A stretch of DNA of 64,000 bases from Nannocystis sp. (lineage in GTDB: Bacteria; Myxococcota_A; Polyangia; Nannocystales; Nannocystaceae), in the NCBI GenBank assembly GCA_016712315.1, contig JADJRG010000013.1, positions 1-64,000 of the forward strand, in the 5' to 3' direction. The notes under the pieces were generated by a model. The model saw only the letters and a program-made list of their open reading frames with translations. It did not search any database and was not told the origin of the DNA. This document shows positions 18,131 to 26,524 of the stretch, in pieces (position 1 is the stretch's first letter; the number at the start of each line of letters is the position of its first letter). The position numbers and the translations under genes are program-made.

Positions 18131-20416
18131 ATGAACAGCGAGGATCCCGGAGATCACTGCCCCGCGATCATCTGGCTCGAGGACCTGAGCCCGAGCGCCG
18201 ACGCCACGCACGTCGGCGGCAAGGCGCTCGGCCTCGTCCGCTTGCTGGCCGCCGGGCAGGCGGTGCCGCCCGCCTTCGTGATCACCCGACCCGCGCTCGA
18301 AGTCGGGGTCCGCCACGCCGACGACGGCTGGCGGCTCGATCCCGCCCTCGCCGCCGACATCGTGCGGGCGTTCGACCGCCTCGGCGCCGACCGAGTCGCG
18401 GTGCGCTCCAGCGCGCCGACCGAGGACAGCGCCTCGCACTCCCACGCCGGCTGCCACGCCTCCTTCTTGCCGGTCGACCGGGGCGTGCTGCTCGACCGGG
18501 TGGTCGCCTGCTGGCGCTCCGCCGCCGCCGCGACCGCCGTCAGCTACGCCGGCGGGCGCGCAGCGCTGGCGGCGTCGCCGGCCGTGATCGTCCAGCGCCT
18601 CGTCGACGCTCGCCTCTCGGGGGTCTCGTTCTCGCGCGCCCCGACCGACGACTGCGACGGCGTGGTCCTCGAGTGCGTGCGCGGCCCCGGCGATCTGCTG
18701 GTGTCCGGCGAGGTCACCCCCGATCGATACGTGGTGAGCCGCCAGCCGTGGCGGATCGCGCGGCGAGAGCTCAGCCGCCAGACCCATGTCCGCCGCGGCG
18801 AGCAGGTCGTCGCCGTCTCCGACGCGCTGGTCGGGGCGCAAAAGCTACAGGATCCGCAGATCTTCGAGGTCGCCGCGGCTGCTGTCGCCATCGAGTCGGA
18901 GCTCGGGCATCCGGTGGATATCGAGTGGGCCTACGACCTCGACGACCACCTGCACCTCCTGCAGGCGCGGCCGATCACCGGCGCGACCAGCGTGGCCGAC
19001 GCGGCCGCTCGCGCGCCCTGTCCGCTGCAGTTCGTATGGGAGGATGTGCTGGCGTTGTGGCAGATGGACCTTGGCGTCGCGGCCAGAGGCCAGAGCAGCG
19101 GATGCTTGTGGGCCAACCAGCGACGATTCGTCTATTTCCGCGACGGCGAAAGGACGAGCATGTTCGCGCCCCTGGCCGAGATCCAGGCCGCCGACGCCAA
19201 GGCCGCCGCCTACCACCTGGAAGCGTTCATGGACCACGAACTGCGGCGAATGGAGGCGATCCGCCGCGAGCAGAATGCGCTCTTTCGCGACATGGACTCG
19301 CGGCGCACGGATTATGGGCGGATGGACCGGCGGCGGCTCGGCGCGCTCTTCGAGCGGGTCCGGTCGGTCGTCGCCGCGAGCCTGCAGTATTACCTGCTCA
19401 GCGAGGACTGGCACACCGCCGCCCTGATCGCACATATCGGGCGATCTGTCCCCGACGAGGGCAACCTGCTGGCCCTGATCAGCGCGCCGGAGCCCGATCT
19501 CACCGAGGTCGAGCGGGTCCACTGGACGGCGCTCAACGCCGCGGGAGCGCCCTCGGACGCGGAGCTCCTGGACCACGCGCATCGCTTCCCGTGGCTGACT
19601 GTCAATCATCACACCTACGAGGCCGTGCTCGGGCTGCTGCGGCTGCGCCGGAGCGAGGACCCGGCCGTCCGCGCGGATCCCGAGCTTCGCCGTCGCGCGC
19701 TGGAAGCCCGGCAGGAGGACCTTCTCCGGCGATTTCCCCACCTCCGGCCCGCCGTCGCCGTCGTCCACGCGGTGTCGCAGAGCCGCATGCACATGAAGCG
19801 CGGGTGGGCGGGGGCGGATCTCTATATGATCCCGTTCCTCACGGAGGTCTGCCGCCGCTCGGGAGTGGAGCGAATCGACGTGCTGGACGGGTACCTCGTG
19901 GGCGACATCGAGGCGTTGATCTACGACGGCAGGCGCGTCGACGTCGGCGCGCTCAGCGAGCGGCGCGCGGCCTACCTGTGGTGGTGCGAGGACGGCGCGG
20001 TCGAGCGATGTCAGGGGGCGGATGCGGCGCGGCGCGGCGTGGAGATCGCCCGTTCGGTGCACCGTTGGGGCGGCGACGGGACGACCCTGCGTGGCGCCAC
20101 CGCGTGCCCCGGGCGCGCCGAGGGGCGCGTGCTCGTGCTGTCGAACAACGAGCCGGCCCTCCTCAAGCTGGCCCTGGAGCTGGCCGGCGAGGGCACGATC
20201 CTCGTCTCCCAGATGATCCAGCCCAACATGATCGATCTGCTCCAGCGTTGTGTCGGCGTGATCACCGATGAGGGGGGGCAGCTCTCGCATGCCGCCATCC
20301 TCGCCCGGGAGTTCGGCACGCCGTGCGTGGTCGGGACGGGCAGCGCCACGCGACTGCTCAGGACCGGCGATCGGGTCGTGATCACCGGCGATGGGCGGGT
20401 CGAGCTCCGGACGTGA
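18131..20416 (+). CDS. PEP-synthase-like / PEP-utilising phosphotransferase
   Basis: ATG 18131 has a GAGGAGG ribosome site. The 761-residue product has an ATP-grasp pyruvate-phosphate-dikinase N-terminal domain (VGGKALGLVRLLAAG near 25-40; VAVRSSAPTEDS near 95; DIEWAYDLDDHLHLLQARPI near 270-290). A helical middle region of about 350 residues follows, then a C-terminal swivelling phosphohistidine domain with TDEGGQLSHAAILAREFG (His near 725). The order ATP-grasp, spacer, His domain is that of rifampin phosphotransferase-like enzymes, which use ATP to phosphorylate an acceptor through His; PEP synthase differs in having the TIM barrel last. The acceptor here is unknown. It is convergent with the diiron oxidase gene at 20444, 27 bp away. 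Confidence 0.85.
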   Translation: MNSEDPGDHCPAIIWLEDLSPSADATHVGGKALGLVRLLAAGQAVPPAFVITRPALEVGVRHADDGWRLDPALAADIVRAFDRLGADRVAVRSSAPTEDSASHSHAGCHASFLPVDRGVLLDRVVACWRSAAAATAVSYAGGRAALAASPAVIVQRLVDARLSGVSFSRAPTDDCDGVVLECVRGPGDLLVSGEVTPDRYVVSRQPWRIARRELSRQTHVRRGEQVVAVSDALVGAQKLQDPQIFEVAAAAVAIESELGHPVDIEWAYDLDDHLHLLQARPITGATSVADAAARAPCPLQFVWEDVLALWQMDLGVAARGQSSGCLWANQRRFVYFRDGERTSMFAPLAEIQAADAKAAAYHLEAFMDHELRRMEAIRREQNALFRDMDSRRTDYGRMDRRRLGALFERVRSVVAASLQYYLLSEDWHTAALIAHIGRSVPDEGNLLALISAPEPDLTEVERVHWTALNAAGAPSDAELLDHAHRFPWLTVNHHTYEAVLGLLRLRRSEDPAVRADPELRRRALEARQEDLLRRFPHLRPAVAVVHAVSQSRMHMKRGWAGADLYMIPFLTEVCRRSGVERIDVLDGYLVGDIEALIYDGRRVDVGALSERRAAYLWWCEDGAVERCQGADAARRGVEIARSVHRWGGDGTTLRGATACPGRAEGRVLVLSNNEPALLKLALELAGEGTILVSQMIQPNMIDLLQRCVGVITDEGGQLSHAAILAREFGTPCVVGTGSATRLLRTGDRVVITGDGRVELRT

Positions 20417-20443
20417 GACCGTCGGCGAGATCTCGCCCCCCGC

Positions 20444-21142
20444 TCAGCACGGCAGGGCATCGACCAGATCGTGATAAAATCGGAGGCGGAGCGCGATGGC
20501 AACGTCGGCGGCGGCGAAGAACGCAGCCACGCGATCGGCGCTGTGGACCTCAGCGTGAAGGACCACGTTGAGCTGTTCGATGTGGGTCGCGTCGGCCATG
20601 AGGTTGGACCGGAAGAACGCGCCCATCTCCGCGGAGGTCCAGCCGGTCGCCTCGAAGTGCCGCCAGATGCTCTGATACTCAAAGGGGATCAGGTACTCGT
20701 TCCCGGCCCCGATCACGGCCAGCGCCGGGACCAGGCCTCCGCTCACCATGCCCTGGACCCCGTCCATATAGCTCGCCGCCGACGGGGGCGGCGCCTTCGA
20801 GATCGGCACCCCCAACGAGGTCACCATCGCCTTACATTGCATGAAGTGAGACCGCTGGAAGTCGCCGTTTCCGTGCTCGTCCCAGATGTTCTCGGCGATG
20901 ACGTGCCGGTGCTCTGGACGGGACACCTGAAACATCAGGCCCGCGAGCCAGCGCGGGAATTCGCGCGAAACGAAGTACTCGGACGCGAGCCAGTGCCCGA
21001 GGAAGAGGCGCGAGCGCCCGGCCGACATGTCCCGGAGGAGCTCTCGCAGCGGCCCCATGAAGTCTCGATTGATTCGAGCCACGATTCCTGTGGATAGATC
21101 GTCAGGTGGCGAAGATGAGCCATGATGGACGGTAGGATTCAT
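20444..21142 (-). CDS. Heme-oxygenase-like diiron oxidase (HDO/TenA-like superfamily)
   Basis: The 232-residue product is all-helical, with the superfamily pattern: ENIWDEHGNG at 84-93 followed by His99, EYLIPFEYQSI from 149, and ATHIEQLNVVLHAEVH from 186-200. Glu/His residues at these positions bind iron in the HDO oxidases (UndA, SznF and CADD are characterised members), which perform varied oxidative cleavages and N-oxygenations in small-molecule pathways. There is no signal peptide. The gene is tail-to-tail with the PEP-utilising enzyme. IS91 copy B has its end about 130 bp upstream of this start, so part of an operon may have been displaced. Confidence 0.75.
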   Translation of the reverse strand: MNPTVHHGSSSPPDDLSTGIVARINRDFMGPLRELLRDMSAGRSRLFLGHWLASEYFVSREFPRWLAGLMFQVSRPEHRHVIAENIWDEHGNGDFQRSHFMQCKAMVTSLGVPISKAPPPSAASYMDGVQGMVSGGLVPALAVIGAGNEYLIPFEYQSIWRHFEATGWTSAEMGAFFRSNLMADATHIEQLNVVLHAEVHSADRVAAFFAAADVAIALRLRFYHDLVDALPC

Positions 21143-21269
21143 AATAGAGTCGCAATCTTAGCTACCCGTGAACAGGTGGAGCAAGGCAAAAAATCGCGCT
21201 CCTCAACCCGGCCTTCATTGAACCGGAACAGACGACGGCAGCCGCGAGCGGGGTTCGGATCTGGGCGGC

Positions 21270-23035
21270 GCTTAAGAGGTTCAAACCCAGAATTTGGTCC
21301 GGCGGTCGGGTACGGGGCTCTCGCGGCATCCGCGCGGAGTGGGGCCGGGAGGCTGATTTCGTCGCCGTTCGGGCTGTCCGAAGGTTGCCGCACAGGTCAT
21401 TCGTGTGACAACACACGCCAAGCTTCCCGGGAGCGAGCTCCTCCTCCGGCGAGCGGCAAGGGGCCGCCTGGCGCGACGCGAGGAGCGCGCGGTCAGCCGG
21501 CGAACAACAAGACTTGGCCCGGAGGGTCGGGGCGCGGTCGGGGCGGTGGAGCGCGGGCGCCGTGGAGCACGCGGGCGATGTCGTCGGGGTCGGAGACGAC
21601 CTCGAGGACGCGCATGCGGCCGCCGCACTTGCGACAGACCGTGACGTCGACGGCGAAGACGCGGGCCAGGAGCTTCGCCCAACCGAGCCGGCGTGGCCGG
21701 GGCGAGGCGTCGGTCGGCGAGCGGGTGTCGTTCGCGGCGGCGGAGAGGTCGAGCGCGAGCTGGAGCTCGGGCGGCGCGGCGGCGGCCGGGACGATGCGAG
21801 CGCGCAGGTGGTGGTGGCTCGCAAACACCCCGTAGTAGCGGAGCATGTGGAAGCCCGGAGGCGGCACGAGCGCGCAGAGGCGGGCGAGGAACTTGTCCGC
21901 GGTCATGTCGGCGTGGGCGACGCCGCTGCGCCAGGGAGCCTTGAAGAGCACGCGCACCCGGCCGTCGGGCAGCGCCTTGACGGCGTCGTGGGCGAAGGGC
22001 GGCCGCAGCAGGTAGCGGCAGAGCCGCTCGAGCTGCTTGCGGTCGCGACCGTCGACGGTGGTCGCGGCGTGCAGGTGCATGCCGAACGCGGAGAGCGTCA
22101 ACGACGGCCGGGCCGCGGGCTCCTGCGGCGCGGCGGTGTGTGGGCCGGCGAGGGCGAGCTGCACGCAGGCGGCGAGCGCCGGGTCGATGTCGAGGTCGTC
22201 GTCCTCGGCGACGGCGACGACGGCCTTGTGGACCTGCGCGAGCACGGCGGTCATGCGCCCTGGCGTCGGCGCCCGCGCAGGCAGGAAGCGTACGTCGGCG
22301 CCAGCCTCCTCGAAGGCGCCATCCGTGACGAGGCAGTGCAGATGCACGTAGAGGCCGAGGTCGCTGCGGAAGCGCTGCACCGCCGTGAACACCCCGGCGT
22401 GCAGCGGCTGCACCGATGCGAGGCCGTGGCGCTCCTTCACCTCCCAGCGCATGTCGTGGAGCAGCGCCCGCGCGAACGCCCCGGCGACCCTCGCCAGGAG
22501 CGCCCGGTCGTAGCCCAGCCGCACCGCCATGCGCCCCTCGAACGAGAGGACCCACTGGCGAACGCCGACCGCGGGCAGCACATGGTCGACCAAGAGCGCT
22601 GCGCCCTCGGCCATCCGCCGGCCCGTGCACGACGGGCAGAACCCGCGGCCCTTGCACGCGAAGGGCACCCGCAGCTCGTCGCCGCAGGTGCGGCACGCCG
22701 TCCGCACGAAGCCCTTCTCGAAGTCACCGCAGCCCGCGAACCCGTCGAGCTCTGCCTTCACGAACTCCGGCAGCGCGTGGCCGGCCTCTTCGAGGCGCGC
22801 GAGCAAGCCCGGCAGATGCTTAAGCGCACGAGCACGGCCGCGTCGGAGTCGTGGGTCTGGCGCGGGACGTAGACGCCCGGGCGCAGGCAGGCGGGCATGG
22901 CGCGCGGCGCTGCATCCGCCCCGCCTCCCGCGGTCGCTCACCAGGTCGCGGTGATCGCTGCCGAACCCGCGCGGCGAGTGCGAGACCCTGGCCCGCGGAC
23001 CAGCCGAGGTGGCCTTCCCGCGAGCACCTTCGCCA
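21270..23035 (-). mobile_element. IS91-like element, copy B
   Basis: Begins at the CTTAAG end (21271) and runs through the transposase to about GCACCTTCGCCAC at 23035. Beyond lies a tyrosine recombinase fragment in the same orientation, an arrangement repeated (inverted) at 55045-55541. Some IS91-family members are known to carry a recombinase-like gene upstream of the transposase, so element and recombinase fragment may belong together. Confidence 0.85.
21493..22898 (-). pseudogene. tnpA: IS91-family transposase, N-terminal frameshift
   Basis: All domains are present: zinc-binding N-terminus, HUH motif (HLHCLVTDGAF), the Tyr region (GFHMLRYYGVFASHH) and the C-terminal CRKCGGRMRV. Near 22816 the sequence reads GATGCTTAAGCGCACG where other copies have GATGCCGGCGCACG. 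This adds two bases and puts the normal start (ATG 22898) out of frame. A substitute N-terminus is open from 22941, so residual expression is possible. Confidence 0.85.
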
Positions 23036-23290
23036 CGGGGCCCGGCACGCGCGGCGAGCGGCGGTCTCGTCGGCGCTGTAGGCGACGGGCTCCTTGCGGG
23101 GGCGACGGGGGATCTGGATCTCGAGCGGAGGGCGGGCGAGGTGGCCGAGCTTGACGGCGCGGTGAAGGAGCGCCTTGAGGGTCTTCAGCACCTCGGCGGC
23201 GGAGCTGGGGGCGAGGTCGAGCAGGCGAGCTTTGAGGGCGACCAGGTCACGCTCGCCGAGGGCGTCGAGGCGACGGTCGCCGAGCAGGGG
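23036..23290 (-). pseudogene. Tyrosine recombinase fragment (core-binding domain)
   Basis: About 80 codons: LLGDRRLDALGERDLVALK, a helical middle (EVLKTLKALLHRAVKLGHL) and the linker RRPRKEPVAYSADE. This is the SAM-like arm-proximal half of a phage-type integrase; the catalytic half is missing. The same segment, with 10-15 extra N-terminal residues, recurs at 55045-55345. Confidence 0.75.
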
Positions 23291-23483
23291 GCCACGCAGG
23301 ATCGGCTGGGCGAAGCTCCTCGCGCGGGTCTTCGCGGTCGACGTCACGGTCTGCTCGAAGTGCGGCGGCCGGATGAAGATCGTGGAGGTCGTCAGCGACC
23401 CGCAGGCGATCGCGGAGCTCGTGCACGGCGCACGCGCGCCGCCGCGCTCCTCTTGTGGGGGGCAGCTTGGGTTGTTCGGGTAG
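23291..23483 (+). pseudogene. C-terminal fragment of a diverged IS91 transposase
   Basis: Encodes GWAKLLARVFAVDVTVCSKC then GGRMKIVEVVSDPQAIAEL and a stop at 23483, matching the intact transposase C-terminus at roughly 70 percent identity but in the opposite orientation. It is the tail of a second IS91 subgroup, and its own ori-like end lies 185 bp downstream at 23668, in the expected position. Confidence 0.8.
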
Positions 23484-23592
23484 GCGCGCGCCGAGGCGTC
23501 GCGGTCGGCTCCGCGCGTCGGCGAGCGGACGAGCTACCGCGAAGCGGGGCTGAAGTGGTAGGCTGGGTCACCAATGCACGGCGGAACGAACC

Positions 23593-23737
23593 CGCCCGGC
23601 GCCAGGCCCGCACATGCGGCACTCGCGCCGGGTCCCCGCATGCTCCCGGATACTCAGGGATCGGCTCGAATTTGGGCTTTGAACCCCTTAAGCGCGCCCG
23701 GCGCCTGGTCCGCACATGGTGGTACTTGCGCCGGGTC
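23593..23737. repeat. Imperfect 42-bp direct repeat bracketing the ori-like end
   Basis: CGCCCGGCGCCAGGCCCGCA (23593 onward) and CGCCCGGCGCCTGGTCCGCA (23695 onward) extend for 42-43 bp with about six mismatches, ending in GCGCCGGGTC. The IS91 end at 23668-23694 lies between them and abuts the second copy. Confidence 0.8.
23668..23694 (+). mobile_element. Diverged IS91 ori-like end
   Basis: GAATTTGGGCTTTGAACCCC followed by TTAAGCG, a variant of the main end read 5'-3' toward the flank (AATTCTGGGTTTGAACCTC then TTAAGCG). It lies downstream of the plus-strand transposase tail at 23291. Confidence 0.75.
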
Positions 23738-23839
23738 TCAAGGACCGTGAAAGTGACCTTGCAAACTACGCGCTGAGGCGGAGTGAGGTCCGCGGAAAAT
23801 TCCAACCCCTACGTTCTCACGAAGAAAGTGACACTCACC

Positions 23840-24109
23840 ATGACATGGTACCCTGCCAAACTGTGTAATGAATGTGGATACCTCAACAAGAGGGATAATT
23901 GTTGCAAGTGCAACAAGTGGATGGGGGATACCAAAATCCCTGCACACCTCTGCAACGATTGCGGATACGGCGCCAAGAAGGACAATTGTTGCAAGTGCAA
24001 CAAGTGGCTGGGGGATACCAAGATCTCGGCATACCTCTGCAACGATTGCGGATACAGGACCAAGAAGGACAATTGTTGCAAGTGCAACAAGTACTCGCCG
24101 ATGGTCTAA
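23840..24109 (+). CDS. Cys-rich repeat protein (putative metal-binding)
   Basis: From ATG 23840 (89 residues) the product has three units of about 28-30 residues, each LCNxCGYxxKKDNCCKCNK followed by W-x-GDTKI. Every unit carries five Cys in CxxC and CCxC patterns, typical of structural zinc or thiolate metal binding. I do not recognise a named family. There is no signal peptide. Base composition is much lower in GC than its surroundings (many AAT, AAG, TGT, GAT), a sign of acquired DNA. An in-frame start at 23783 adds 19 residues but has no better ribosome site. The last two units are duplicated at 30231 and fused there to a kelch-type lipoprotein. Confidence 0.65.
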   Translation: MTWYPAKLCNECGYLNKRDNCCKCNKWMGDTKIPAHLCNDCGYGAKKDNCCKCNKWLGDTKISAYLCNDCGYRTKKDNCCKCNKYSPMV

Positions 24110-24136
24110 GCCAGTCCACACGCCCAAGCGTAAGGT

Positions 24137-24155
24137 CCGAGGCCTGCGGCCTCGG
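24137..24155 (+). terminator. Perfect 8-bp hairpin after the Cys-repeat gene
   Basis: CCGAGGCC-TGC-GGCCTCGG, 28 bp after the stop of the Cys-repeat gene. There is no following T run, so intrinsic termination is uncertain. It is duplicated at 30457-30475. Confidence 0.35.
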
Positions 24156-24156
24156 C

Positions 24157-24243
24157 ATGACCGACCAGGAGCCCTGGAACCTGCCCCTGCGGGTCACCAC
24201 CGCGAACGCGGTAGCGACCGACCTCATCGACCGCTGGGACTGA
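24157..24243 (+). CDS. Possible 28-residue peptide
   Basis: ATG to TGA frame beginning MTDQEPWNLPLRV and ending LIDRWD, present identically in the second block at 30477. There is no clear ribosome site and the upstream hairpin overlaps it. It may be a remnant of a longer gene; listed because it is conserved between the two copies. Confidence 0.2.
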   Translation: MTDQEPWNLPLRVTTANAVATDLIDRWD

Positions 24244-24246
24244 CCT

Positions 24247-24570
24247 TCACCGTGCGCCGGGCGTGAAGCGCCGGCGCAGCGCCCGGCTGTACATCACCGG
24301 CAGCACGATCAGGGCAGCAGCGCCGCCGACACCGTGCCGCCGACGATCACCACCGCGATCGGCCGCTGCGTCTCGGCCCCATCGCGCGCGAGAAGGCGGC
24401 CGGCAGCAGGCCGAGGGCCGCCAGCGCCGCGGTCATCAGCACCGGCCGCAGCCGCGCCGCCGCCCCGCCCAGGATCGCCTCGTCGCGCGCCGCACCGCCC
24501 CGGCGCCGCTCCTCGATCGCCGAGAGCACCAGCACCCCGTTGAGCGCGGCCTGCCCGACCATCACGACCA
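24247..24570 (-). pseudogene. RND heavy-metal efflux pump (CzcA/CusA-type), C-terminal fragment
   Basis: Minus-strand pieces in three frames match the last transmembrane region of CzcA-type pumps: GQAALNGVLVLSAIEERRR, RLRPVLMTAALAALGLLP, GAETQRPIAVVIVGGTVSAA, then VLPVMYSRALRRRFTPGAR and stop. One G is missing near 24385 and one base near 24315. Both copies of the block carry the same lesions, so they predate the duplication or are systematic consensus errors. Confidence 0.8.
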
Positions 24571-24735
24571 CATTCTTGGTGCACCCGGCCGCGCCGGTGG
24601 TGGAGCCGTCGCTGGTGCTTGCGGCGGTCGTGTCTGCGGCGGCCGTGGTGTCGCTCGTGCTCGTGGGCGCCGTGCCAGCGCCGACGCCGAGACCCTGGCC
24701 GCGCGCGGCCCAGGCGATGCGTGAGCTCGACTCCG

Positions 24736-25083
24736 TTACAGGAGTGCGCCCGGCTTCAACGCCCAGACGGTCGTTCCACGCAGGACGCCGTTGCGTCCGC
24801 CGCCGCTGCGGTCCGGGATGGACTGACCCGCCTGCACGAACTGATCGAGCGCATAGGAGGCGATGAGCCCGTCGGCCGCCCCCGGGATGCGGCGGACCAT
24901 GTTTTCCCTGATCTGGGTCGCGGTCCGCGTGACGCTCCACAGTCGAACCTCGCAGATCGCGCCGGCGAAGTGCCCCTTGGCGTCTCCGTCCGCCCCGATC
25001 ACCAGGCGATTGCAGGGGGCCATCAGCCGCGTCGCCTTGCCCTGCTCCCCCCACCAGCGCACCCCGTTCTTGTAGATAGACAT
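24736..25083 (-). pseudogene. LamG-like (concanavalin A-like) domain fragment
   Basis: About 115 residues with the jelly-roll features of LamG/laminin-G-like domains: a KNGVRWWGEQ hairpin, LVIGADGDAKGHFAGAICEVRLW, RTATQIRENM, then GLIASYALDQ and a final RNGVLRGTTVW. It has no signal peptide or flanking domains and appears excised from a larger secreted protein. The right-hand half is lost in the second copy of the block. Confidence 0.6.
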
Positions 25084-25275
25084 CTTTGCGACGGGCTGCG
25101 CACAGGCTCGTGACACGCGAGGCCCGCGACGAGAGGGAGCGAGAGCATGGCGCATGCGTTGAAACACGATGAAGCGGTGGTCATGTCCGCGAGGTCGGCA
25201 CAGCCTCGCCGGTGTTGCGCGTGCTCGCCGATTTCAGGCCAAGAGTCGAGCCTTCATCTGCTCGCCCAAGTCGTT

Positions 25276-25351
25276 AGCTCGACCGAAGATCCGAGCGCGG
25301 GCACCGGCGACACGATGCTGCTCTACGATGTCGGCCCCGACACCGACACCG
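25276..25351 (+). repeat. 76-bp fragment of the VWA-like lipoprotein gene
   Basis: Matches 12051-12126 with about three mismatches (linker region TEDPSAGTGD...). Only this piece of the gene is present here, wedged between the LamG fragment and an IS91 end. Confidence 0.85.
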
Positions 25352-25394
25352 AGTTCGGTCAGGGCGAAGTCGGTGCCGGCGACGGTGCGGCGAC

Positions 25395-25511
25395 CTCCGG
25401 GACGGCCCAAACGGTGAAGAAATCGGCCTTCCATGCCCATCCTGCGCGGATGCCGCGAGAGCTCCGTACCCGACCGGCCGACCAAATTCTGGGTTTGAAC
25501 CTCTTAAGCGC
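25395..25511 (+). mobile_element. Isolated IS91 ori-like end
   Basis: About 115 bp matching the transposase-proximal end of the other copies at roughly 85 percent, finishing TTTGAACCTCTTAAGCGC. No transposase accompanies it. To its right it abuts a truncated hydrolase gene. Confidence 0.85.
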
Positions 25512-25799
25512 GATCGATCGGCCCGAGTTGTAGCGGACGTAGAGCGGCGTCGCGCCGAGGTCGCGCGCGAGCGCGGCGCCGAAGTCATCACCGCTGGGGT
25601 CGCGCCAGTCGGCCTCGGTGCCCATCAGGCCGTGCACGAAGACCACCGGGCGCGGCCCGGCGCCCGCAGGCGCGCCGTCGACGATCGCGCCGTCGCGCAC
25701 CAAGGTCGTCGGGGTCGCCAGGCCGTTGCCGGTGCGCGCGAGGTAGTCGCCGACGGCGCCGTTGAGCACGGCGAGGCTGCGCTCGAGGCGACGACCCAT
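25512..25799 (-). pseudogene. Alpha/beta hydrolase, N-terminal part cut by IS91 end
   Basis: Starts at ATG 25799 (MGRRLERSLAVLNGAVGDYL) and reaches the oxyanion-type motif VVFVHGLMGTEADWR and LYVRYNSGRSIA, where the IS91 end interrupts it after about 96 residues. The catalytic Ser, Asp and His would lie in the lost part. Related proteins (esterase/PGAP1-like) are usually 300-400 residues. Confidence 0.75.
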
Positions 25800-25869
25800 G
25801 GCGGTAGCCTACCCGCCGTTCGACAGCGCCGGGCCCGAGAGTCGCCGGGGCGAGCGCGCACGCCAGTTC

Positions 25870-25898
25870 TTGACAACTCAGTCCAGAACCTCTATGGT
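25870..25898 (+). promoter_or_regulatory. Sigma-70-like promoter and putative TetR operator
   Basis: TTGACA, 17 bp, then TATGGT, placed just ahead of the TetR-family start at 25905. The 19-mer TTGACAACTCAGTCCAGAA resembles TTGACCGATTGTTCCAGAA at 26525 ahead of the SDR gene, suggesting one regulator controls both. Confidence 0.55.
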
Positions 25899-25904
25899 GC
25901 CGTC

Positions 25905-26483
25905 ATGGGTCGGCCCAAGGAGTTCGAACGCGACGCGGTCCTCGACCGCGCGATCGAGGTCTTCTGGGATCGCGGCTACGACGGCACGTCGATGGCAGAC
26001 CTGGTCGAGGCCCTCGGCATCGGCCGCCAGAGCCTCTACGACACCTTCGGCGACAAGCGCTCGCTCTACCTGCTGGCCCTCGATCGCTACCGCAGCGAGC
26101 GCAACACGACGCCGTGGCACCTGCTCGACGAGCAACCGCTGCGTCCGGGGTTGCGCGCGCTGTTCACCGCGATCGTCGACTGGATGGCCGACGAACCCGA
26201 CGGGCGCAGCTGCATGATGGTGTGTGCGGCGGCCGAGCGTGCGCCGCACGATCGCGAGGTCGAACGCCGGTTCTGCGCCAACACCGAGCAGATGGAGCGC
26301 CGCTTCACCGCTCGCCTCGAGCGGGCCCGCGCCGACGGCGAGATCGGTGGCCAGCACGACGTCACCGCCCTCGCCCGCTACCTGACCAACGCCCTCTACG
26401 GGCTCAACTTGACCGCCAAGGCCCGGCGCGACCGGGCCTACCTCCACCAGATCGTCGACGTCACCCTCTCGATCCTGGGCTGA
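25905..26483 (+). CDS. TetR/AcrR-family transcriptional regulator
   Basis: The 192-residue product has the N-terminal TetR helix-turn-helix (GRPKEFERDAVLDRAIEVFW, then TSMADLVEALGIGRQSLYDT) and a helical ligand-binding domain with a Cys/Met-rich patch (GRSCMMVCAAAE). This resembles the AcrR subgroup that often governs an adjacent oxidoreductase. ATG 25905 follows a good promoter at very short distance, so the transcript is nearly leaderless. It sits 72 bp upstream of the SDR gene in the same direction and probably represses it and itself through the shared 19-bp motif. Confidence 0.9.
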   Translation: MGRPKEFERDAVLDRAIEVFWDRGYDGTSMADLVEALGIGRQSLYDTFGDKRSLYLLALDRYRSERNTTPWHLLDEQPLRPGLRALFTAIVDWMADEPDGRSCMMVCAAAERAPHDREVERRFCANTEQMERRFTARLERARADGEIGGQHDVTALARYLTNALYGLNLTAKARRDRAYLHQIVDVTLSILG

Positions 26484-26524
26484 TCCAGGCCCGAGCAGGC
26501 GACGTCGTTGTTCGCGCCCTGTAA

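Larger units (their letters stand above)
23911..24897. repeat. 987-bp mosaic block, copy 1 (with 30231-31217)
   Basis: Matches 30231-31217 at constant offset 6320 with two substitutions that I can see (near 24058 and 24252). It contains, in order, two Cys-repeat units, a hairpin, a short frame, an RND-efflux fragment (minus), a Ser/Thr-rich lipoprotein-linker fragment (minus, ~24571-24720) and part of a LamG-like fragment (minus). Confidence 0.95.
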
